Shown here: one piece after another, positions 37,225 to 44,793 of the stretch
Numbering within the stretch: position 1 is the first letter of the stretch
How the letters are laid out: each line of letters opens with the position of its first letter
NCBI RefSeq assembly: GCF_000374565.1
Contig: NZ_KB894689.1
Span: forward strand, 62,001-126,000
DNA from: Siminovitchia fordii DSM 16014 = CIP 108821
Lineage (GTDB): Bacteria; Bacillota; Bacilli; Bacillales; Bacillaceae_C
DNA length: 64,000 bases
Reading direction: 5' to 3'
The notes under the pieces: generated by a model
The model's database searches: none
What the model was told of the DNA's origin: nothing
What the model saw: only the letters and a program-made list of their open reading frames with translations
Program-made: the position numbers and the translations under genes

Positions 37225-38229
37225 ATGAGAAAACCGGTTCTGTTTATGTTCATGGCCTTCTTAGCAGTTGGGATGGTAGGGTGTGGTTCTGCAAGTAAAG
37301 AAAGTTCTTCCGGAGGTGGGGAAGAAGGGCAACCAGCAAAAATAAGAATTGGAATTGGTTATGCGACAGAAGAGCCTTTATGGCTTATGGAGGCTGCTCC
37401 TGAGCTTGCAAAAAATAATGGAAAGAAATACGAGCTTGAGTTCCAGCAGTTCAGGGCAAATGCAGATCGCCTAAATGCCTATCGGGCAGGACAGCTTGAA
37501 GGTGGGACACTGGGACAAGGGGCCTTGATCATGGCTGCGGATCAAGGAGTCGATTTAGAGGTTGTTGCAAGTGTGGCAAAAGATACTCCAAATAAGGGAT
37601 TCAATTTTCCTTTCATGGCGAAGAAAGACTCAGGGATAAAATCGGTTAAAGATTTAAAAGGGAAAACAATCGGTATCCCAGATTTTAAATCTCCGACTGA
37701 TATGTGGGCACGTACCGCTTTGCGAAATGCGGGGTTGGACCCGGATAAGGATGTGAAGTTTTCTGTATTGCCAACTCCAGCTGTAGAGGAATCCATAAAA
37801 AGCGGAAAAATTGATGTAGGCCTTATTCCACAGCCCTTTTATGCCGAAGTTGAGTCAAAGGGAGAACTCAAAACGGTCTTTACTTCCAAAGATGGAGTCC
37901 CTATAGATGAGGACTTTTTATCACTTTTTTTCAATCCTGAGTTCATTAAAGAGCACGAGGAAGCTTTCAAAGCTTTTATCGAAGACTACCAAACTACGAT
38001 GAAATACTACTTGGAAAACGAACAGGATGCCAGGCAAAAGTTACTGGATAAAGAGTTTGTATTGGCAGAAAAAGAGGTCTATCTAAACATGGAAGATAGC
38101 AACCGCGCTGAGGATATTTCTCTTAATCGCGAAAGCTGGGAACAAGTTCAGGAAATTATGTTACAAGAGAAATGGATTACGAAAGAAGTGGACTTGGACG
38201 CTCTTCTTAATGAAACATATGTGAAATAA
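37225..38229 (+). CDS. ABC transporter substrate-binding lipoprotein (second system)
   Basis: This is a 334-residue lipoprotein with lipobox AVGMVGC (Cys near 20) and an NMT1/SsuA-like binding fold; the hinge region contains DLKGKTIGIPDFKSPTDMW and GKIDVGLIPQPFYAEVES. AAAGGGGGAG precedes the ATG. It is not closely similar to the minus-strand binding protein, so the two systems probably bind different ligands. It is the first gene of a four-gene transporter operon with one ATPase and two permeases. Confidence 0.85.
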   Translation: MRKPVLFMFMAFLAVGMVGCGSASKESSSGGGEEGQPAKIRIGIGYATEEPLWLMEAAPELAKNNGKKYELEFQQFRANADRLNAYRAGQLEGGTLGQGALIMAADQGVDLEVVASVAKDTPNKGFNFPFMAKKDSGIKSVKDLKGKTIGIPDFKSPTDMWARTALRNAGLDPDKDVKFSVLPTPAVEESIKSGKIDVGLIPQPFYAEVESKGELKTVFTSKDGVPIDEDFLSLFFNPEFIKEHEEAFKAFIEDYQTTMKYYLENEQDARQKLLDKEFVLAEKEVYLNMEDSNRAEDISLNRESWEQVQEIMLQEKWITKEVDLDALLNETYVK

Positions 38230-38351
38230 ATCATTTTCTGAAGAAATTTCCAGGGCAGGGACGTTGCAGTATATGAAAATATAGGTTCTGCATATATCAT
38301 TTCGGGGGTGCGGTCATGCCGAACAACAAAGTGGTTAAAAGGAGTTTTCCT

Positions 38352-39161
38352 ATGGAGACGAATAAAGAAACTGCCATCAAGATTGAGAGCCTTCGTAAAC
38401 TTTTCAAGCGGAAATCCGAGGAAATAGAAGTTATTAAAGGGATAGACCTGGACATCAAAGAAGGCGAGTTCGTCAGTATAGTTGGCCCAAGCGGCTGCGG
38501 GAAAAGCACTTTTTTGCATATCGTCGGAGGGTTTATAAATAAAACTTCAGGAACAGTCACGGTTCGAGGGAAAGAAGTTGATAAGCCAGCTCCGGATCGT
38601 GGGATGATGTTCCAGGAGGCAGCTCTGTTTCCATGGCGGAAGGTTTATGGAAATGTGGCATGGGGGCTGGAGGTTCAAGGATATTCCAAAGGGGAAATAA
38701 GAGAGCGTGTCGAACATTATTTAACTTTGGTAGGATTATGGGAATTTCGCAATCACCTTCCTTCAGAACTTTCAGGAGGTATGAGGCAAAGGGTTTCTTT
38801 GGCAAAAGTTCTTGCTTTTAATCCCGACGTACTTCTAATGGACGAGCCATTTGGTGCATTGGATGCACAAACAAGAGAGACGATGCAATCGGAGCTTCAA
38901 AGGATATGGTCGGAATCGAAAAAAAGTGTGCTTTTTGTTACCCATGATATTGAAGAAGCCGTCTATTTAAGTGATTATGTAGTAGTTTTGACGAAGCGGC
39001 CGGCGAAGGTCAAAGAGATTATCCCTATAAAGCTCCCCCGACCTCGGGAAATTGAGATAAGGAAATCATATGAGTTTGTTGATTATCGAAATGATATATG
39101 GGACTTGTTACATGGTGAGGAAAATGTAAAGAGCATGGGAGGTTCAATCTATGCAAAGTAG
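38352..39161 (+). CDS. NitT/TauT-type ABC transporter ATP-binding protein (second system)
   Basis: This ATPase has about 269 residues, with Walker A GPSGCGKST, Q-loop MMFQEAALFPW, signature LSGGMRQR, Walker B VLLMDEPFGALD and switch His FVTHDIEEA. ATG 38352 is chosen because AAAAGGAG lies seven bases upstream; ATG 38316 with GGGGGTG is an alternative. The 3' end overlaps the first permease gene by 11 bases. Confidence 0.87.
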   Translation: METNKETAIKIESLRKLFKRKSEEIEVIKGIDLDIKEGEFVSIVGPSGCGKSTFLHIVGGFINKTSGTVTVRGKEVDKPAPDRGMMFQEAALFPWRKVYGNVAWGLEVQGYSKGEIRERVEHYLTLVGLWEFRNHLPSELSGGMRQRVSLAKVLAFNPDVLLMDEPFGALDAQTRETMQSELQRIWSESKKSVLFVTHDIEEAVYLSDYVVVLTKRPAKVKEIIPIKLPRPREIEIRKSYEFVDYRNDIWDLLHGEENVKSMGGSIYAK

Positions 39162-39933
39162 TATGAATGCGCTGAAGTTTACCGTTTATGCCTTGGTTGA
39201 ACTGCTTTTGTTCATATTGCTTTGGCAACTTTTATCTGCTCAGACGTGGTTTCCAGCCTATTTATCCAGTCCTTCATCTGTCTTTGGTCAGATCAAAGAA
39301 ATGATCGTGACAATGGAGATATTTCCGCATATAGGTATAAGTCTTTATCGCACACTAATCAGCTTTCTATTGGTAGTCATAATTGGAACTGGATTGGGTA
39401 TTTTAGCAGGTTACTTTAAAGTAATTGGAAATTTTTTTGACCCCCTTATATCTTTTTTTAACCCCATACCAAAGATTGCGCTATTGCCCGTTTTTTTAGT
39501 GTGGTTTGGAGTGAGCGATACAACAAGGGTTCTCATTATTTTTACAACTGCTTTTTTCCCGTGTTTTATTGCAACAATTGATGGTGTTCGAAGCATAAGC
39601 AGACTGCACTTTTGGTCGGCTGAAAATATGGGAGCTAATCAATTCCAAATACTCAGGAGAGTGGTCTTGCCAGCAGCACTTCCAAAAATATTTGATGGGT
39701 GGAGGGTTGCCTTGGCCCTTTGTTTTGTCATGATGTTCTCTTCGGAAATGATTGGAACAACAACTGGAACGGGACTGGGATTTCTAATCTTGAATGCTGA
39801 TTCGTATGGCCGGACAGATATTGTTCTGGCAGCGGTTTTTGTCATTGCAGCCCTTGGCTTTATTTTTGACCGACTTTTAATTGGAATTCGATCACGGGCA
39901 CTTTGGTGGAATAGCCAAGGGGAGGGCAATTGA
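39151..39933 (+). CDS. ABC transporter permease, first of a pair
   Basis: This is a 260-residue NitT/TauT permease with about six membrane segments and the conserved loop AENMGANQFQILRRVVLPAALPKIFDGWRVAL. GGGAGG lies eight bases before the ATG inside the ATPase gene. A second, related permease follows with a TGATG junction. Having two different permeases per system is less common than the homodimer of the minus-strand operon and suggests a heterodimeric channel. Confidence 0.85.
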   Translation: MQSSMNALKFTVYALVELLLFILLWQLLSAQTWFPAYLSSPSSVFGQIKEMIVTMEIFPHIGISLYRTLISFLLVVIIGTGLGILAGYFKVIGNFFDPLISFFNPIPKIALLPVFLVWFGVSDTTRVLIIFTTAFFPCFIATIDGVRSISRLHFWSAENMGANQFQILRRVVLPAALPKIFDGWRVALALCFVMMFSSEMIGTTTGTGLGFLILNADSYGRTDIVLAAVFVIAALGFIFDRLLIGIRSRALWWNSQGEGN

Positions 39934-40679
39934 TGGGGAAAGTATGGAAAGGCATCAATAAATATCAGTCTATTATTCTTATAGCAATATTATGGCAAGT
40001 CATCGCTATGTCCCGTTTATTTCCGGAGCAGTTATTTCCAGGCCTAGAGGTGATTTTCCTTTCTTTTATCGAGTTGATCGTTTCTTCGGATTTATGGTCA
40101 AATATTTTAGTGACATTGTATCGAATTTTAGGAGGTTTTTTCCTGGCTGCTGTTATTGGGGTTCCAATAGGCATCTTAATGAGTCGTTCTTCTATATTTG
40201 ATAACATCATGCAGCCGATTTTTACAGCTGGATATCCAATTCCTCGGGTAGCTATTTATCCGATCATCGTTTTACTTTTTGGACTTGGTTCAGCGTCAAA
40301 AATATTTATCATCTTTTTGGAGTGTATTTTCCCTATCGTTGTAAACACATACTACGGGGCAAAAAGGGTGGCTCAACTGCATATTTGGTCTGGACAAAAT
40401 ATGGGAGCCAGCGATCGGCAGTTATTTTGGAAAGTTTTTATACCCGGAACGATGCCTGCTATATTTACAGGCTTTAGAATTGCCTTACCTATTGCAGTCG
40501 TCATTTCAGTCCTGACGGAAATGATCAGCTCAAGCGATGGGATTGGCTATTTGTTGACTTATTTAACAGCTTCTTTGTCACAAAGCAAAGTATTGGCTGC
40601 TGTAATCATTGTTTCTCTTCTGGGATACTTGTTAGATCGTTTGTTATTGTTTGTACGAAAAAAATTGGTTTATTGGTGA
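39933..40679 (+). CDS. ABC transporter permease, second of a pair
   Basis: This is a 248-residue permease of the same family. It has about six membrane segments and the EAA-type loop SGQNMGASDRQLFWKVFIPGTMPAIFTGFRIAL. ATG 39933 overlaps the preceding stop (TGATG) and is preceded by GGGGAGGG. It probably pairs with the preceding permease. It is the last gene of the operon before a hairpin at 40694-40714. Confidence 0.85.
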   Translation: MGKVWKGINKYQSIILIAILWQVIAMSRLFPEQLFPGLEVIFLSFIELIVSSDLWSNILVTLYRILGGFFLAAVIGVPIGILMSRSSIFDNIMQPIFTAGYPIPRVAIYPIIVLLFGLGSASKIFIIFLECIFPIVVNTYYGAKRVAQLHIWSGQNMGASDRQLFWKVFIPGTMPAIFTGFRIALPIAVVISVLTEMISSSDGIGYLLTYLTASLSQSKVLAAVIIVSLLGYLLDRLLLFVRKKLVYW

Positions 40680-40693
40680 AAGAAAGATATAAT

Positions 40694-40716
40694 TGGCCCG
40701 GTCTTACTGGGCCATA
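40694..40716 (+). terminator. Weak terminator hairpin after the permease pair
   Basis: TGGCCC (40694-40699) pairs with GGGCCA (40709-40714); the following TATTA is only weakly T-rich, so readthrough into the hydrolase gene is likely. Confidence 0.45.
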
Positions 40717-40752
40717 TTAGAAAAAACAACAAAGATAGTGAGGTTTTACTCT

Positions 40753-41541
40753 ATGCCAACAATACAACTTAGTGAGTTTACTATTCATTATGCAAAAGAA
40801 GGGAATGGACATCCTCTTATCATACTGCATGGATTGGGGAATAATTCCCAGTCATGGAAAAAACAATTAAGCTCCTTAAAAGAATACTATACTGTAATTG
40901 CTTGGGATGCACCAGGATACGGGAATAGTTCGGATCCTAAGGAAGAATTAAAGCATTTTTCTCAATTCGCGGATATACTTAAGGAATTTGTGGATCAATT
41001 AGGATACAAATCCATTTATCTTTTGGGGCATTCCATGGGGTCGGCCATTGCCCTGGATTTTGCTCACCGGTACCCCGATATAGTAGATAAGCTGATTATT
41101 GCTGATCCTACCAGAGGTGCGGCAGGTCTATCAAAAGAAGAGAACAGAAAGAGGCTCCAAGAGCGCTTGGATTCAATCGATCATCTAGACCCGTCAGAGT
41201 TGGCGAATCAAAGGGTTAGAAATCTTCTCTCTCCCAACGCTTCTGAAGAGGTGATCAAAGAAGCAGAACGAATTATGTCTCAAGTTAGACCACCAGGCTA
41301 CCGTTCTGTATCTTATTCACTTGGGAATTTAGATCAAATGAATATATTACCAACTCTTTCCGTCCCAACGCTTGTCATATGTGGTGAATTGGACAAGGTG
41401 ACACCTGTTTCCGAAGCGGAAATTTTCCATCAGTCCATTCCGAATTCAAAATTGGAGATTATCCCGGACACAGGCCACCTATGTTATCAGGAAGACCCTG
41501 AAACATTTAATGAAAAAGTCATTCATTTTTTGGGGAAATAA
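40753..41541 (+). CDS. Alpha/beta hydrolase, candidate meta-cleavage product hydrolase
   Basis: This is a 262-residue alpha/beta-fold hydrolase. The oxyanion region is LHGLGNNSQSW, the nucleophile elbow GHSMGS (Ser near 100), the acid Asp in CGELDKVTP and the His in DTGHLCYQ. The length and LxxLD triad spacing match C-C bond hydrolases (BphD/TodF/MhpC-type) that act after extradiol ring cleavage, though esterases look alike. GTGAGG precedes ATG 40753. It lies 3.2 kb from the extradiol dioxygenase gene, within the same island, which supports the ring-fission-product role. Confidence 0.65.
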   Translation: MPTIQLSEFTIHYAKEGNGHPLIILHGLGNNSQSWKKQLSSLKEYYTVIAWDAPGYGNSSDPKEELKHFSQFADILKEFVDQLGYKSIYLLGHSMGSAIALDFAHRYPDIVDKLIIADPTRGAAGLSKEENRKRLQERLDSIDHLDPSELANQRVRNLLSPNASEEVIKEAERIMSQVRPPGYRSVSYSLGNLDQMNILPTLSVPTLVICGELDKVTPVSEAEIFHQSIPNSKLEIIPDTGHLCYQEDPETFNEKVIHFLGK

Positions 41542-41562
41542 AAGTGTGTATATTTGAAACTG

Positions 41563-41594
41563 GGCAGAGAAGTGAGGTTCTCTGCCGTTTTTTA
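41563..41594 (+). terminator. Terminator after the hydrolase gene
   Basis: GGCAGAGAA (41563-41571) pairs perfectly with TTCTCTGCC (41578-41586), followed by GTTTTTT. Confidence 0.85.
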
Positions 41595-41624
41595 TTGGTG
41601 TTTACATGAATTTTCGGTAAAATC

Positions 41625-41656
41625 TTGAGTCTTGTCCAGTTTAATCATATGATTAA
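41625..41656 (+). promoter_or_regulatory. Possible iclR-gene promoter with overlapping palindrome
   Basis: TTGAGT (41625-41630) and TATGAT (41648-41653) are 17 bases apart. The -10 lies in a perfect 16-base palindrome, TTAATCATATGATTAA (41641-41656), which could be an autoregulatory site. It does not resemble operators O1-O4. An alternative -10 (TAAAAT) is present upstream. Confidence 0.4.
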
Positions 41657-41668
41657 GGAGGATATTTG

Positions 41669-41707
41669 ATGATAAACAATTTAGGGAGATGCTTTCTAGA
41701 TGAGTGA
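41669..41707 (+). CDS. Twelve-codon leader reading frame before the IclR gene
   Basis: AAGGAGG (41655-41661) lies seven bases before ATG 41669; the frame encodes MINNLGRCFLDE and stops at 41705-41707, overlapping the IclR start (ATG 41700). The best ribosome-binding site in this region serves this mini-frame, so it may couple translation to the regulator gene. No conserved peptide is recognised. Confidence 0.35.
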   Translation: MINNLGRCFLDE

Positions 41708-42473
41708 TTTAGAGAAAGAAAAATATAGTGCGAATTCCTTGGTCAGAGGTTTGGAAATACTGAAACTCTTCAATGCAGACAACCCGACTTTATCACTCTC
41801 CGAAATTTCAAAAAGTCTGGGTGTCAGTAGAACAGTACCATATCGTCTATTGTACACATTGCAAAGTATGGGTTATCTTGATCAAGATGAGAATACGAAA
41901 CGTTATAGCCTGAATCCTAAGGTGTTGGAAATCGGTTTTGCTTATTTAAATAGTCTGAAGCTGCCTGAGATCGCACAACCTTATATTGAAAAATTAAGGG
42001 ACGAGCTTGGAACGTCCTGCCATCTATCTATTTTGGATGGCCAAGAGGTCGTATACATTGGAACGGCACCAGTGAGGAATGTATCAATTATCAATGTCAA
42101 TATAGGAACAAGACTTCCGGCACAGGCTTTGGCAAATGGTAGAGTCTTGCTTGCTTATCAGCAGGAAGAAAGATTAATGGATAAGCTTAAAAGTCTGGAT
42201 GCTGGGTCCACTGCAACAAAAGATATTACTACTTTTCAAAAAGAGCTGGAGGTTATCCGTAAACAAGGATATGCACTTACGGAAGGTGACTTCCTTCCGG
42301 GTGTCCATTCAGCAGCAGCGCCGATATTTGATTATACTGGGAGCATAAAAGCGGCATTGAATGTTGTCGCATCAGAACCGTTATTCCACGAAAATTTTCT
42401 TGAGAAAGTAGCTTTACCCAAAGTGGTTGAAGCAGCAAAAGAGTTATCTGGTCATTTAGGTTATAAAAAGTGA
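41700..42473 (+). CDS. IclR family transcriptional regulator
   Basis: This is a 257-residue regulator with an N-terminal winged helix (about 10-70; LSLSEISKSLGVSRTVPYRLLYTLQSMGYL) and a C-terminal ligand-binding IclR domain (about 85-250). IclR proteins commonly control aromatic-acid catabolism and bind short AT-rich palindromes. It lies in the middle of the island whose four promoters share one operator type (O1-O4), so it is the best candidate for their regulator. The ATG directly follows an in-frame stop; GGGAGATG is the local site. Confidence 0.88.
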   Translation: MSDLEKEKYSANSLVRGLEILKLFNADNPTLSLSEISKSLGVSRTVPYRLLYTLQSMGYLDQDENTKRYSLNPKVLEIGFAYLNSLKLPEIAQPYIEKLRDELGTSCHLSILDGQEVVYIGTAPVRNVSIINVNIGTRLPAQALANGRVLLAYQQEERLMDKLKSLDAGSTATKDITTFQKELEVIRKQGYALTEGDFLPGVHSAAAPIFDYTGSIKAALNVVASEPLFHENFLEKVALPKVVEAAKELSGHLGYKK

Positions 42474-42523
42474 AACAAAGAAATCTTACAGGCATAATAG
42501 CTTGTAAGATTTCTTTGTTTTAT
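42473..42523 (+). terminator. Long perfect terminator after the IclR gene
   Basis: An 18-base arm (42473-42490, starting AAACAAAG) pairs perfectly with 42503-42520 around a 12-base loop. Its right arm runs into a 22-base palindrome (42514-42535). Confidence 0.8.
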
Positions 42524-42535
42524 ATATAAAACAAA
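42514..42535. promoter_or_regulatory. Perfect 22-bp palindrome, operator O3a
   Basis: Left half TTTGTTTTATA and right half TATAAAACAAA are exact inverse complements. It is 18/22 identical to the corresponding part of the site before the cupin operon. It lies about 45 bases upstream of the MFS promoter -35 and partly overlaps the iclR terminator. Confidence 0.6.
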
Positions 42536-42557
42536 TTTTCTCCGGTAAAAAAATCTA

Positions 42558-42586
42558 TTGACAATCCTCGACAGAAATATTACCAT
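42558..42586 (+). promoter_or_regulatory. Promoter of the MFS transporter gene
   Basis: TTGACA (42558-42563) and TACCAT (42581-42586) are 17 bases apart. An operator follows at the predicted start. Confidence 0.55.
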
Positions 42587-42595
42587 TTTTCTTAT

Positions 42596-42623
42596 ACAAA
42601 ACAATGTTTTAAAATAATTTTTA
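42596..42623 (+). promoter_or_regulatory. Operator O3b, proposed IclR-family binding site
   Basis: The first 14 bases (ACAAAACAATGTTT) are identical to those of the cupin-operon site; the rest diverges. It overlaps the predicted start of the MFS transcript (near 42593). Confidence 0.55.
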
Positions 42624-42699
42624 ATGAAAGGGGTTTCTGTTTTCTGAATATTTCATGTGTTTTCAACCTGAAAAATATTCGATAAAGGAGGATGAAACT

Positions 42700-43962
42700 A
42701 TGTTGCAAAACAACAAACGATGGCTGTATATAGCCGTACCTATTTTCTTTTTCTGGTTTTTTGGCCAAATTGACAAGATGGGGATCTCCGTCATCCAGAC
42801 GGATCCAGGATTCTTAAATGCACTGGGACTGACTGGTGAGGACAAGAGTGCCAAAATAGGTATGATTACATTTGTGTTTACTGTTTCGTATGCGCTTTCA
42901 AATCTTTTTTGGGGAGTTATTATTGATAAACTTGGAGCTCGTCAAACAGCCATTTTGGGGTTGGGAGTCTGGACAGTCACAATGATTATGGCTGGATTAT
43001 CAAATACATATGAAATGTTTCTGATAAGCAGAATTATCCTGGGGTTGGGAGAAGGTATGATGATTCCGGTATCGGGAAAATTCATATCAAGCTGGTTTAA
43101 CCGCCGGGAATTGGGAAAAGCCCAAGCGTCATGGATCACAGGCAATTACTTAGGTCCGGCTTTGGGGGCTATGATTCTTGTGTTCCTCATTGCTACTCTC
43201 CATTGGCAAGCAGCGTTTTTTATCCTTGCCGGTTTTAATCTGTTTATTAATATCCCTATGTTTTTATATTTAACAAGAAATACACCAGAAGAGCATCCGG
43301 GAGTAAGTGAACAAGAGTTGGCCTACATTCGTTTGACAGACGAAGAGGACGAGGTGACTGACCGGAAATTCACTCAGGATTTCCGCTATTGGATCGTTTG
43401 GTTCGGAATGCTAATCGCTTCTTTCCTGTTTTTCGGTATTAGCATATGGCTGCCGACGTATCTGGTTGAGGCACGCGGATTTGCTCAAGAGGGCATGAAA
43501 AACATTACATCAATTTCTTGGTTATTTGCTCTGTTATTTGTCCTTGCCTGCGGATATTTATCTGACAAGACGAGAAGACCCAGTTTAATGGCCACTATAT
43601 TGTTCGGTATGACAGCGCTTTTTCTTGCTTATGCCATCGCGGCGCCGAATGCAATTGTTGCCGGCCTCTGTATGGGACTTGCCATGGGAGCGCAAGGAGG
43701 GGTCTTTCACTTGAGTAACCTTTTTATTGTTAAATTTTCTACACCTGAAACTGCAGGGCGTGCTGCCGGTTTGATGGGATTTACGAATATCATGGGGGGC
43801 TTCTCCAGTTATATCATGGGCTGGCTTCGTGATGCATCAGGTGGAAGCTTCAGTTCCTCAATCATTATGCTGATTGTTGCCTCACTACTCGGACTGCTGG
43901 CTTATCTTTTTACACTCAAAAAAGAAGCTGCCGAAACCCGCCTATTCAATAAAGCGGTTTAG
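42700..43962 (+). CDS. MFS transporter, anion:cation symporter-like
   Basis: This is a 420-residue major facilitator with about twelve membrane segments. The first inter-helix loop has the DKLGARQTA motif and the helix-4/5 region RIILGLGEGMMIPVSGKFISSWF typical of the ACS group (organic anion importers such as phthalate, hexuronate or tartrate permeases). AAAGGAGG lies eight bases before ATG 42700. It is monocistronic, between two strong terminators, under the shared operator type. A likely role is uptake of the aromatic acid or an intermediate. Confidence 0.82.
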   Translation: MLQNNKRWLYIAVPIFFFWFFGQIDKMGISVIQTDPGFLNALGLTGEDKSAKIGMITFVFTVSYALSNLFWGVIIDKLGARQTAILGLGVWTVTMIMAGLSNTYEMFLISRIILGLGEGMMIPVSGKFISSWFNRRELGKAQASWITGNYLGPALGAMILVFLIATLHWQAAFFILAGFNLFINIPMFLYLTRNTPEEHPGVSEQELAYIRLTDEEDEVTDRKFTQDFRYWIVWFGMLIASFLFFGISIWLPTYLVEARGFAQEGMKNITSISWLFALLFVLACGYLSDKTRRPSLMATILFGMTALFLAYAIAAPNAIVAGLCMGLAMGAQGGVFHLSNLFIVKFSTPETAGRAAGLMGFTNIMGGFSSYIMGWLRDASGGSFSSSIIMLIVASLLGLLAYLFTLKKEAAETRLFNKAV

Positions 43963-43964
43963 CC

Positions 43965-44011
43965 AAAAAACGTATGGACGCATTATCTGGGCGTCTGTAC
44001 GTTTTTTTTAT
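43965..44011 (+). terminator. Terminator after the MFS gene
   Basis: AAAAAACGTA plus TGGACGC pair with GCGTCTG plus TACGTTTTTT across an eight- to nine-base loop. Confidence 0.85.
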
Positions 44012-44044
44012 TTATTTTCTATTGAATTTTCTTAAAAGTAAATA

Positions 44045-44073
44045 TTGACAACGCTATCATAATCAATTAGGAT
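44045..44073 (+). promoter_or_regulatory. Promoter of the aromatic dioxygenase operon
   Basis: TTGACA (44045-44050) and TAGGAT (44068-44073) are 17 bases apart; predicted start near 44080, directly at the operator. Confidence 0.6.
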
Positions 44074-44111
44074 TGGTTTATAAACAAAACAATGTTTCAT
44101 ATACAAAACAA
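44073..44111 (+). promoter_or_regulatory. Operator O4, double proposed IclR-family site
   Basis: Two imperfect palindromes sharing one base (44073-44092 and 44092-44111) form alternating half-sites. The 28-base core at 44084-44111 begins ACAAAACAATGTTTC and ends ATATACAAAACAA. It covers the predicted transcription start of the cupin-dioxygenase operon. Confidence 0.65.
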
Positions 44112-44147
44112 AAGGTGGTTTTGTGTGTGGAAAAGGAGGATGTCGAA

Positions 44148-44681
44148 ATGGCAAAAGAGAAATTTTCGGTTGAGGAGTTTGAGAAAAAGTACGTAGCAAG
44201 GCTGAAGGATCGCACGCTTGATTGGAACGTATTGAAGTTTCAGGAGGAAATTGACCCGAAATACAAGCGGGCACAGATGCGCTACATTGGCCGGGGAGCC
44301 ACTGCAAATGCGGATTCCAATGTAATCACAGCAGAGCACTTTACATTGAGCACAATGGTATTGCCTCCGGGATGTGTCGGCCCTCTTCACTTGCATGATG
44401 ATGTTGAAGAAGTGTTCTTCATTTTAAAAGGGCAGGTTACAGCACTTATTCAAGAAGTTGACTCCGATGAAGTGCATGAAATCAAACTAAATGAAAGGGA
44501 TTGCATCAGCAGCCCTCCTGGAGTTTACCGCGGAATCCGCAATGACGGAGAAGAGGAAGCGTTAATGCTTGTAATGCTGGGTGCCAATAAACCTAATCTT
44601 CCGACCTATCCGGAAGGCAGTGCACTCGAAGAACTCCGCAAGCAGCGTGCCGCGGAAAGAGAAGCTATCATTAGCAAGTAA
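44148..44681 (+). CDS. Cupin domain protein
   Basis: This is a 177-residue single-cupin protein. Cupin motif 1 is GPLHLHDDVEEVFFILKGQVTALI (metal-binding HxH with Glu) and motif 2 lies near ERDCISSPPGVYRGIRNDG. AAAAGGAGGATG precedes ATG 44148. It is the first gene of the dioxygenase operon. Such cupins may be small ring-cleavage dioxygenases, isomerases or ligand sensors; the role here is not known. A hairpin follows before the next gene. Confidence 0.75.
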   Translation: MAKEKFSVEEFEKKYVARLKDRTLDWNVLKFQEEIDPKYKRAQMRYIGRGATANADSNVITAEHFTLSTMVLPPGCVGPLHLHDDVEEVFFILKGQVTALIQEVDSDEVHEIKLNERDCISSPPGVYRGIRNDGEEEALMLVMLGANKPNLPTYPEGSALEELRKQRAAEREAIISK

Positions 44682-44703
44682 ATATTCACAGTGATTGAAC
44701 GGT

Positions 44704-44728
44704 GACAAGATGGGTCTTGTCTTATTTT
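44704..44728 (+). terminator. Possible internal terminator between cupin and extradiol dioxygenase genes
   Basis: GACAAGA (44704-44710) pairs perfectly with TCTTGTC (44715-44721), followed by TTATTTT. It may reduce downstream expression; no new promoter is obvious in the 66 bases that follow. Confidence 0.55.
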
Positions 44729-44793
44729 GAAGAAGTGAGGCAAGACCTTAAAAGAGTCAAAGCTCTCTTACTATTAATAGGAGGTCCGGACGT

